Positions 57,270-64,000 of a DNA stretch of 64,000 bases are shown here, piece by piece. The stretch lies in contig NZ_JAHKRC010000001.1 in the NCBI RefSeq assembly GCF_019345465.1, positions 124,001 to 188,000 of the forward strand, given 5' to 3'. The DNA comes from Pseudomonas sp. NKUCC02_KPG. GTDB taxonomy: Bacteria; Pseudomonadota; Gammaproteobacteria; Pseudomonadales; Pseudomonadaceae. The first letter of the stretch is position 1. Each line of letters begins with the position of its first letter. The position numbers and the translations under genes were made by a program. Below the pieces are notes generated by a model, which was given only the letters and a program-made list of their open reading frames with translations, did no database searches and was not told where the DNA came from.

Positions 57270-57899
57270 TCAAGCGTTGATTTCGCAGCCGGTGGCCGCT
57301 TTCAGCTCTTCAAGACTGACGCCCGCTGCCAGCTCGACCAGCTTGAGCCCCTGCCCGGTCACATCCAGCACGGCCAAATCGGTAATGATCCGGTCAACCA
57401 CGCCCACGCCAGTCAACGGCAAGTCGCATTGCTTGAGCAGTTTATGGGTCCCGCCCTTGGCCGTGTGCTCCATCAGCACCACCACCCGCTTGACTCCGGC
57501 CACCAGATCCATAGCACCGCCCATGCCCTTGACCATCTTCCCGGGGATCATCCAGTTGGCCAGGTCGCCTTTCTCGGAGACTTGCATCGCCCCCAGAATC
57601 GACAGATTGATATGGCCGCCGCGAATCATTGCGAACGAATCAGCGCTGTTGAAAAAGCTGCTGCCCGGCAAGGTCGTAATGGTTTGCTTGCCCGCGTTGA
57701 TCAGGTCGGCATCGACTTCATCGTCGGCGGGGAACGGGCCTATGCCCAGCAGACCGTTCTCACTTTGCAACCACACGTCCATCCCCTCGGGAATGTAGTT
57801 GGCCACCAGCGTAGGCAAGCCGATACCGAGATTGACGTAAAAGCCATCCTGCAGTTCTTGGGAGGCGCGCTGCGCCATTTCTTCACGAGTCCAGGCCAT
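57270..57899 (-). CDS. 3-oxoacid CoA-transferase, subunit B
   Basis: A 209-residue beta subunit of a class I CoA-transferase. The catalytic Glu is in [11 protein letters not shown] (about 46-56), with [17 protein letters not shown] before it and [14 protein letters not shown] later. It transfers CoA between succinyl- or acetyl-CoA and a 3-oxoacid; in Pseudomonas such pairs serve acetoacetate, beta-ketoadipate (PcaIJ) or dehydrocarnitine (DhcAB) metabolism and I cannot choose from sequence alone. It starts 2 bases after the A subunit stop. Confidence 0.9.
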   Translation of the reverse strand: MAWTREEMAQRASQELQDGFYVNLGIGLPTLVANYIPEGMDVWLQSENGLLGIGPFPADDEVDADLINAGKQTITTLPGSSFFNSADSFAMIRGGHINLSILGAMQVSEKGDLANWMIPGKMVKGMGGAMDLVAGVKRVVVLMEHTAKGGTHKLLKQCDLPLTGVGVVDRIITDLAVLDVTGQGLKLVELAAGVSLEELKAATGCEINA

Positions 57900-57901
57900 G
57901 A

Positions 57902-58600
57902 TCAGGCGCTCCGCACAGTGCGATGTTCGATACGTTTTTCCGGAGTAGCGTTGAGCACCAGCCGCTGCACGTAAATCCCGGGCAAATGAACTTGATCAGG
58001 CTCGATCTCGCCGATTTCAACGATTTCTTCCACTTCCACCACACACACCTTGGCCGCCATTGCTGCCAACGGGTTGAAGTTACGTGCAGTTTTGTTGAAC
58101 AGCAGATTGCCGGACTTGTCGGCTTTCCAGGCCTTGACCAAGGCTACATCGGCGCGCAACGAACGCTCCATGACGTACCACTCGCCATCGAACTCACGGG
58201 TTTCCTTGCCTTCAGCCACCAGCGTGCCGTAACCGGTCTTGGTGAAAAAAGCCGGGATACCCGCCCCGCCCGCCCGCAGTTTTTCCGCGAGGGTGCCCTG
58301 AGGGGTGAACTCCAGCTCAAGCTCGCCGGCCAGGTACTGGCGTTCGAACTCTTTGTTCTCCCCCACATAGGAAGAAATCATTTTGCGGATCTGGCGCGTC
58401 GTCAGCAGTTGCCCCAACCCGAAACCGTCGACCCCGGCGTTGTTACTGATGACCGTCAGCTCGCGCTTGCCGGTGTCACGCAAGGCCGCAATCAGCGCCT
58501 CTGGAATCCCGCACAATCCAAAACCGCCCACTGCCAGGGTCATGCCGTCTTCGACCAGCCCCTGCAAAGCGGATTCAGCACTCGAGTAAATCTTGTTCAC
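57902..58600 (-). CDS. 3-oxoacid CoA-transferase, subunit A
   Basis: A 232-residue alpha subunit. The glycine loop [14 protein letters not shown] (about 22-36) binds Co[16 protein letters not shown] and the [16 protein letters not shown] segment are family hallmarks. It is first in a two-gene operon with subunit B and lies 393 bases beyond ttgR on the same strand. No thiolase, permease or regulator is adjacent, which leaves the pathway unassigned. Confidence 0.9.
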   Translation of the reverse strand: MNKIYSSAESALQGLVEDGMTLAVGGFGLCGIPEALIAALRDTGKRELTVISNNAGVDGFGLGQLLTTRQIRKMISSYVGENKEFERQYLAGELELEFTPQGTLAEKLRAGGAGIPAFFTKTGYGTLVAEGKETREFDGEWYVMERSLRADVALVKAWKADKSGNLLFNKTARNFNPLAAMAAKVCVVEVEEIVEIGEIEPDQVHLPGIYVQRLVLNATPEKRIEHRTVRSA

Positions 58601-58992
58601 TTGTTATTCCTCGAATTCCCCACGACACACCACTCCATCGCGGTCTGTTTGCTTTAGTCGAGAGAGGACAAACACGTTGGCAGTCGCCCGCTCCCCGATT
58701 CTGGCTGCTCTGGCGTGCAGCCAAAGCGTCGTTCAAGTGTAGGGCAGCCGACGCAGGAAGGGTTGATTGAAAGAAATAACCAGAAAGGATGTCGCCGTTC
58801 AGCCTCCACTCAACCGCTTTGGCTTAGGGTCATTCGCCCGTGGCCGTAGGAGGTTTAACCAAGCGATAACAATTTAACTACAAAATACGTAGCTCGCTAA
58901 CTTTAAACCCGCGAGCTAGACGTATATAACTGCCTGCTGCCATCAAATGGCCCAGAGGGGGAAAACTTCACTCGCCATATGGCTTGAGCCTA
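58601..58992. other. Intergenic stretch upstream of the CoA-transferase operon
   Basis: A 392-base gap between ttgR and the CoA-transferase genes, both on the minus strand. It holds a long hairpin at 58885-58925 (separate entry) and presumably the CoA-transferase promoter. No coding frame is convincing. Confidence 0.5.
58885..58925 (-). terminator. Long hairpin downstream of ttgR
   Basis: ATACGTAGCTCGC at 58885-58897 pairs with GCGAGCTA-ga-CGTAT at 58911-58925 (two-base bulge). Read on the minus strand it is followed by TTTTGTAG, so it may be a modest terminator of ttgR; its symmetry would also fit an operator. Confidence 0.5.
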
Positions 58993-59649
58993 CTAGACTC
59001 CCTTTCGGATATCGCCGCAGATTCGCAGTGTCGGGCTTAAACGCAACATATCCAGCCCGGTGTCGACCCAGGATTCAGCTTCGTTGTAAAGATCGAAACT
59101 GTTGGGAACCAGCAGCCATTGTCCGAGAATTCCGTCGACATAGGCATGCAAACAGATAGCAGCACGGCGCGCATCCAGATTTTCAGGGAGTTGTTGACGG
59201 TGAATGGCATTGTTCAGGGCAAGCTCAATCCTGCTGTTGCAATCGACCATCGCTACCTGACGCTGAGCTCGTAAATCACACATTTCGTCAGTGAATTCGC
59301 ACTTATGAAACAAAATTTCATTGATACGCCGGGTTTTCGGATCAGTGGCAACTTGGCGAAACAAATGAATCAACAGTTGGCGCATGCAGCCAAGCGGATC
59401 AACTTCGTTCTCGCTTTCACTGGCTTTGGCCATTTCATCCAACGGCTCATGCAGGCTGTCGAGCATGGCCTGGACCAGCTCGGCCTTGTTGCTGAAGTGC
59501 CAGTAAATTGCACCACGGGTGACGCCCGCCAGCGCGGCAATATCTGCCAGCGTCGTGCGTGCAACACCTCGCTCATAAAAGGCCTGCTCGGCCGCTTCGA
59601 GGATTTTGCTCCGGGTTTCAAGCGCTTCTTCTTTGGTACGACGCACCAT
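58993..59649 (-). CDS. ttgR: TetR-family efflux repressor TtgR (EmhR)
   Basis: A 218-residue repressor of the RND pump. N-terminal HTH ([21 protein letters not shown], about 32-52) and helical ligand pocket with the TtgR-type tail. Antibiotics or plant phenolics release it. The start [15 protein letters not shown] at 59649 is the family start. It is divergent from ttgAB with a shared operator. Confidence 0.93.
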   Translation of the reverse strand: MVRRTKEEALETRSKILEAAEQAFYERGVARTTLADIAALAGVTRGAIYWHFSNKAELVQAMLDSLHEPLDEMAKASESENEVDPLGCMRQLLIHLFRQVATDPKTRRINEILFHKCEFTDEMCDLRAQRQVAMVDCNSRIELALNNAIHRQQLPENLDARRAAICLHAYVDGILGQWLLVPNSFDLYNEAESWVDTGLDMLRLSPTLRICGDIRKGV

Positions 59650-59793
59650 GGCAATTACAACCTCAATCAGGAGGATCCGGGCCGCTGCGATCACTCGTCC
59701 GGACCAACATCGGGTGGCGTTTGTTTTGCCTTATCCCGGTCTACTTCAGGCTTGAAAAGTGGCCCTGTAATGCCTGGCGAGACAGTGTCCCGC

Positions 59794-59825
59794 TATTTAC
59801 AAACAGACATGAATGTAAGTATATT
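59794..59825. promoter_or_regulatory. TtgR operator between ttgR and ttgA
   Basis: TATTTACAAACA followed by GACATGAATGTAAGTATA gives the pseudo-palindrome described for P. putida TtgR, with the same spacing and only a base or two different. It overlaps the divergent promoters. Confidence 0.88.
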
Positions 59826-59914
59826 CCTTAGCAAGCTACTTATCCACCCGGAACAGCTTTCTTTACCCTTCCACTATTCTTGTGCGCTTTCGCGTGCCTG
59901 ACCCGAGGATTTTC

Positions 59915-61066
59915 ATGCAATTCAAGCCAGCTGTTACCGCTCTGGTTGCTGCCATCGCCCTAGCTTCGCTGCTCAGCGGATGCAAAAAGGAAGAGGCAGC
60001 ACCTGCCCCGCAAATCCCTCAGGTCGGCGTCGTCACGCTGAAAACCCAGCCTTTTACCTTGACCACCGACCTGCCAGGCCGCACCGCGTCTTATCGCTCG
60101 GCAGAAGTTCGGCCCCAGGTAAATGGCATCATCCTCAAGCGCCTCTTTAAAGAAGGCAGCGACGTAAAAATCGGCCAGCAGCTGTATCAAATCGATCCAG
60201 CGATCTATGAAAGCGCCGTACTGAGCGCCCGCGCCACGCTGCAATCGGCCAAATCCCTGGCTGATCGCTACAAGCAATTGGTCGCCGAGCAAGCCGTCAG
60301 CCGCCAGGAATACGACAACGCCCAAGCTGCACGCCTCGAAGCCGAGGCCGCGCTGAACACGGCCCAGGTCAATCTGCGTTACACCAAGGTTCTGGCTCCG
60401 CTGACCGGTCGTATTGGTCGCTCGTTGTTCACTGAAGGCGCACTGGTGACCAGTGGCCAGGCAAACGCATTGGCCGTGATCACCCAACTGGACCCGATCT
60501 ACGTCGACGTCACGCAGTCCTCGGTCGAGATGCTCGAACTGCGCCGCGATCTGGCCAGCGGCCGCCTGAAGAAAGCCGGTGACAACGCCGCCAAGGTCAA
60601 GCTGACCCTTCCAGATGGCAGCGAGTATCCGCAAGAAGGTCGCCTTGAGTTCTCCGAAGTCTCGGTCGATGAAGCCACTGGCTCCGTGACCTTGCGCGCC
60701 GTGTTCCCGAACCCTGACGAAACCCTGCTGCCGGGCATGTTTGTCCACGCGCAACTGGAAGCAGGCATCGACAGCAATGCGATCCTGGCGCCTCAGATCG
60801 GCGTGACCCACAACCTCAAGGGCCAACCAACGGCTTTGATCGTGGGTCCCGACAACAAGGTTGAAATGCGTGTACTGCAAGCTTCACGCACGGTCGGCAG
60901 CGACTGGCTGGTTGAGAAAGGCCTGAACCCGGGCGACCGTTTGATTACCGACGGCCTGCAGTTCATCAAGCCTGGCATTGAAGTCAAGATCATGGACAAG
61001 CCACAAGGCGAAACCCCGGCATCTGCCCCGGCAACAGAAAAAGCTGCAGGCAGTAAAGGGGAGTAA
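59915..61066 (+). CDS. ttgA: RND efflux periplasmic adaptor TtgA (EmhA)
   Basis: A 383-residue membrane-fusion lipoprotein with lipobox LLSGC (Cys near residue 24), a coiled-coil hairpin (about 95-170), lipoyl halves, beta-barrel and membrane-proximal domains (TNLKGQPTALIVGPDNKV region). It links the inner-membrane pump to the outer-membrane channel. The ATG at 59915 gives MQFKPAVTALVAAIAL. ttgB begins 3 bases after its stop. Confidence 0.93.
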   Translation: MQFKPAVTALVAAIALASLLSGCKKEEAAPAPQIPQVGVVTLKTQPFTLTTDLPGRTASYRSAEVRPQVNGIILKRLFKEGSDVKIGQQLYQIDPAIYESAVLSARATLQSAKSLADRYKQLVAEQAVSRQEYDNAQAARLEAEAALNTAQVNLRYTKVLAPLTGRIGRSLFTEGALVTSGQANALAVITQLDPIYVDVTQSSVEMLELRRDLASGRLKKAGDNAAKVKLTLPDGSEYPQEGRLEFSEVSVDEATGSVTLRAVFPNPDETLLPGMFVHAQLEAGIDSNAILAPQIGVTHNLKGQPTALIVGPDNKVEMRVLQASRTVGSDWLVEKGLNPGDRLITDGLQFIKPGIEVKIMDKPQGETPASAPATEKAAGSKGE

Positions 61067-61069
61067 ACC

Positions 61070-64000
61070 ATGTCGAAATTTTTTATCGACCGTCCGATTT
61101 TCGCCTGGGTAATTGCCCTGGTGATCATGCTGGTCGGGGCTCTATCGATCCTCAAACTGCCGATCAACCAATACCCGAGCATTGCGCCACCGGCCATCTC
61201 GATCTCCGTGACCTACCCGGGCGCTTCGGCGCAAACCGTGCAGGACACCGTGGTTCAGGTGATCGAGCAACAGCTCAACGGTATTGACCACCTGCGATAT
61301 GTGTCGTCTGAAAGCAACTCCGACGGCAGCATGAGCATCACCGCCACCTTCGAGCAAGGTACAGACCCTGACACCGCTCAGGTTCAAGTACAGAACAAGC
61401 TCAACCTGGCGACCCCACTGCTGCCTCAAGAGGTTCAGCAGCAAGGTATCCGTGTGACCAAGGCGGTTAAAAACTTCCTGATGGTCATCGGCGTGGTGTC
61501 CGAAGACGGCAGCATGAACAAGGACGACTTGTCGAACTACATCGTCTCCAACATGCAGGACCCGATTTCCCGTACCGAAGGTGTGGGCGACTTCCAGGTG
61601 TTCGGTGCCCAGTACGCCATGCGTATCTGGCTCGACCCGGCCAAGCTGAACAAATACAACCTGACCCCGGTGGACGTTAAATCCGCCATCAGCGCGCAGA
61701 ACGTACAGGTGTCCTCCGGACAACTGGGCGGCCTGCCTGCCGTCAAAGGTCAGGAGCTGAACGCAACCATCATCGGTAAAACCCGCCTGCAAACCGCCGA
61801 GCAGTTCAAAAAGATCCTGCTCAAGGTCAACTCCGACGGCTCCCAGGTTCGCCTGAGCGATGTGGCCGAGGTTGGGCTGGGTGGTGAGAACTACAGCATC
61901 AGCGCACAGTTCAACGGCAAGCCGTCTTCGGGCCTGGCGATCAAGCTGGCACCGGGTTCCAACGCTCTGGACACCGCAAAAGCACTGCACAAGACCATCG
62001 AAGACCTGGAACCGTTCTTTCCGCAAGGCATGAAAGTCGTTTACCCGTATGACACCACTCCAGTGGTCTCCGCATCGATCAAGGGCGTTGTTGAAACCCT
62101 GGTTGAAGCCGTCGTACTGGTGTTCCTGGTGATGTTCCTGTTCCTGCAAAACTTCCGCGCCACCATCATCACCACGATGACGGTGCCCGTTGTATTGCTC
62201 GGTACGTTCGGCATCCTGGCCGCTGCAGGTTTCAGCATCAACACCCTGACCATGTTCGGCATGGTCCTGGCCATCGGCTTGCTGGTGGACGATGCGATTG
62301 TGGTGGTGGAAAACGTCGAGCGGGTAATGGCCGAAGAAGGCCTGCCGCCCAAGGAAGCCACCAAGAAATCCATGGAGCAAATCCAGGGTGCCCTGGTGGG
62401 TATCGCTCTGGTGCTGTCGGCGGTACTGCTGCCAATGGCCTTCTTCAGCGGCTCCACCGGTGTGATTTACAGACAGTTCTCGATCACGATCGTTTCGGCG
62501 ATGGGCCTGTCGGTGCTGGTTGCATTGATCTTCACCCCGGCGCTGTGCGCCACCATGCTCAAGCCTATCCAGAAGGGTGATCACGGTGAGAACAAGCGCG
62601 GATTCTTCGGCTGGTTCAACCGCACTTTCGACAGTGGCGTCAAACGCTACGAGAAAGGTGTAGGCAGCATCCTGCGCCACAAGGCTCCGTACCTGCTGGC
62701 TTACGTACTGATCGTGGTCGGCATGGTGTTCCTGTTTACCCGTATTCCTACTTCATTCCTTCCGGAAGAAGACCAGGGCGTACTGTTTGCACAGGTACAA
62801 ACCCCCGCGGGCACCACGGCAGAACGCACTCAGGATGTGATCGACAGGATGCGTGAGTACCTGTTGAAAGACGAGTCGGGAGCGGTGTCTTCCGTGTTCA
62901 CCGTAAACGGCTTCAACTTCGCCGGTCGCGGTCAAAGCTCGGGCCTTGCGTTCATCATGCTCAAGCCCTGGGGCGAGCGAGATGCGGACAACAGCGTGTT
63001 TGCACTGGCTGCCCGTGCTCAGGCGCACTTCTCTACCTTCCGCGACGCAATGGTGTTCGCCTTTGCTCCGCCGGCAGTTATGGAATTGGGTAACGCCACC
63101 GGTTTTGACGTTTACCTGCAAGACCGCTCCGGTATCGGTCACGAGAAGCTGATGGCCGCCCGTAACCAGTTCCTGGGGATGGCTGCACAAAGCAAGATCC
63201 TGGCAGGCGTACGTCCAAACGGCTTGAACGATGAGCCGCAGTACCAACTGGAAATCGACGATGAAGCCGCACGCGCCCTGGGCGTCGAGCTGAGTGACAT
63301 CAACAACACGCTCTCGATCGGCCTGGGTGCCAGCTACGTCAACGACTTCATCGACCACGGCCGTGTGAAGAAGGTGTTCCTGCAAGGTGCCGCGGACTCG
63401 CGGATGAACCCGGAAGACCTGAAGAAGTGGTTCGTGCGTAACAGTGAAGGGACCATGGTGCCGTTCTCGGCATTCGCCAAAGGCAAATGGATCTACGGTC
63501 CTCCGAAGCTGTCGCGCTATAACGGCGTAGAAGCGATGGAAATCCTCGGTTCTCCGGCTCCTGGCTACAGCAGCGGTCAAGCCATGGCCGAAGTCGAAGC
63601 CCTGGCGAAAAAACTGCCGCCAGGTGTTGGTATTTCCTGGACGGGGCTGTCATTTGAGGAACGTCTGTCAGGTTCGCAAGCACCTGCCCTGTACGCAATC
63701 TCCTTGCTGATGGTGTTCTTGTGCCTTGCCGCACTGTACGAAAGCTGGTCGATCCCGATTGCAGTCATGCTCGTTGTGCCTCTGGGGATTATCGGGGCAC
63801 TGATGGCGACCAGCCTGCGAGGGTTGTCCAACGACGTGTACTTCCAGGTGGGCTTGCTCACGACCATCGGTCTGGCATCGAAAAACGCCATTCTGATCGT
63901 CGAGTTTGCCAAGGAACTGCATGAACAAGGACGAACATTGACGGAGGCTGCGATCGAAGCGTGCCGCATGCGTCTGCGTCCGATCATCATGACCTCGCTG
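61070..64000 (+). CDS. ttgB: RND multidrug efflux pump TtgB (EmhB), 3' end outside window
   Basis: At least 977 codons of a roughly 1050-residue proton-driven HAE1 pump. Start [22 protein letters not shown]4 has the proton-relay Asp pair in [17 protein letters not shown] (about 403-420) and TM10 Lys in [15 protein letters not shown] near 940. The two large periplasmic loops with [13 protein letters not shown] are present. It exports solvents and antibiotics. No stop occurs before the window end, and the outer-membrane partner ttgC is expected next. Confidence 0.94.
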   Translation, partial: MSKFFIDRPIFAWVIALVIMLVGALSILKLPINQYPSIAPPAISISVTYPGASAQTVQDTVVQVIEQQLNGIDHLRYVSSESNSDGSMSITATFEQGTDPDTAQVQVQNKLNLATPLLPQEVQQQGIRVTKAVKNFLMVIGVVSEDGSMNKDDLSNYIVSNMQDPISRTEGVGDFQVFGAQYAMRIWLDPAKLNKYNLTPVDVKSAISAQNVQVSSGQLGGLPAVKGQELNATIIGKTRLQTAEQFKKILLKVNSDGSQVRLSDVAEVGLGGENYSISAQFNGKPSSGLAIKLAPGSNALDTAKALHKTIEDLEPFFPQGMKVVYPYDTTPVVSASIKGVVETLVEAVVLVFLVMFLFLQNFRATIITTMTVPVVLLGTFGILAAAGFSINTLTMFGMVLAIGLLVDDAIVVVENVERVMAEEGLPPKEATKKSMEQIQGALVGIALVLSAVLLPMAFFSGSTGVIYRQFSITIVSAMGLSVLVALIFTPALCATMLKPIQKGDHGENKRGFFGWFNRTFDSGVKRYEKGVGSILRHKAPYLLAYVLIVVGMVFLFTRIPTSFLPEEDQGVLFAQVQTPAGTTAERTQDVIDRMREYLLKDESGAVSSVFTVNGFNFAGRGQSSGLAFIMLKPWGERDADNSVFALAARAQAHFSTFRDAMVFAFAPPAVMELGNATGFDVYLQDRSGIGHEKLMAARNQFLGMAAQSKILAGVRPNGLNDEPQYQLEIDDEAARALGVELSDINNTLSIGLGASYVNDFIDHGRVKKVFLQGAADSRMNPEDLKKWFVRNSEGTMVPFSAFAKGKWIYGPPKLSRYNGVEAMEILGSPAPGYSSGQAMAEVEALAKKLPPGVGISWTGLSFEERLSGSQAPALYAISLLMVFLCLAALYESWSIPIAVMLVVPLGIIGALMATSLRGLSNDVYFQVGLLTTIGLASKNAILIVEFAKELHEQGRTLTEAAIEACRMRLRPIIMTSL

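Noticed and set aside
61142..62680. 512-codon open frame antisense to ttgB
   Set aside because: Shadow frame opposite a highly conserved RND pump.

Overview
The window is chromosomal DNA of a Pseudomonas, most likely of the P. fluorescens lineage. The evidence is gene content and order: sodB-bifA, imelysin iron cluster, colRS, groESL, ampG, proS, dinB, mprF-virJ, kup, rimO, fpr/finR, dgkA-erdR, recA-recX, cinA, mutS, fdxA and a ttgR/ttgAB efflux locus. The very frequent REP/REPIN hairpins of two families and the generally GC-rich coding sequence fit this. There is no rRNA operon, CRISPR array, transposase or intact prophage. The only RNA genes seen are three identical initiator tRNAs.

Layout. 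1-5 kb: end of pobA, a 14-TM exporter, a membrane coiled-coil protein with an NAD-dependent epimerase, and argP/argO. 5.9-8.8 kb: sodB and the c-di-GMP phosphodiesterase bifA. 9-15 kb: an iron-linked periplasmic cluster (imelysin, di-haem DUF1111 protein, second imelysin, Tat-exported DUF1513 protein), interrupted at 10.4-11.1 kb by an AT-rich patch with a small lipoprotein gene. 15-21 kb: envelope genes around colRS (methyltransferase, InaA-like kinase, small secreted protein, LTA-synthase-like sulfatase). 21-27 kb: groESL, fxsA, hugZ, an SDR, a DUF481 protein and an alkyltransferase-like protein. 27-33 kb: ampG, proS, a lipoprotein and dinB with a LexA box. 33-34 kb: three tandem tRNA-fMet units, each with its own promoter and terminator. 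34-40 kb: mprF-virJ (aminoacyl-phosphatidylglycerol synthesis and hydrolysis) and kup. 40-50 kb: rimO, a GNAT enzyme, a pseudouridine synthase homologue lacking its catalytic Asp, a YehS-like protein, trmO, fpr/finR, dgkA, erdR, tapT, a PA3611-like secreted protein and a LOG-family protein. 50-57 kb: recX-recA-cinA, a tailocin-type holin and an S24 repressor, then mutS and fdxA. 57-64 kb: a 3-oxoacid CoA-transferase pair, ttgR and ttgAB (ttgB runs off the end).

The most notable signals are: (a) the mutS-cinA interval, a known tailocin insertion site in fluorescent pseudomonads, reduced to a repressor and a holin whose promoter carries a LexA-like box; (b) the AT-rich island with a Cys-rich 52-aa lipoprotein; (c) a pseudouridine synthase homologue whose catalytic Asp is replaced; (d) paired imelysins of which one lacks the GxHxxE histidine; (e) two REPIN families placed at gene ends, one abutting the trmO start. 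I did not find a convincing wholly new multi-gene system; the rest is mostly core Pseudomonas genome.
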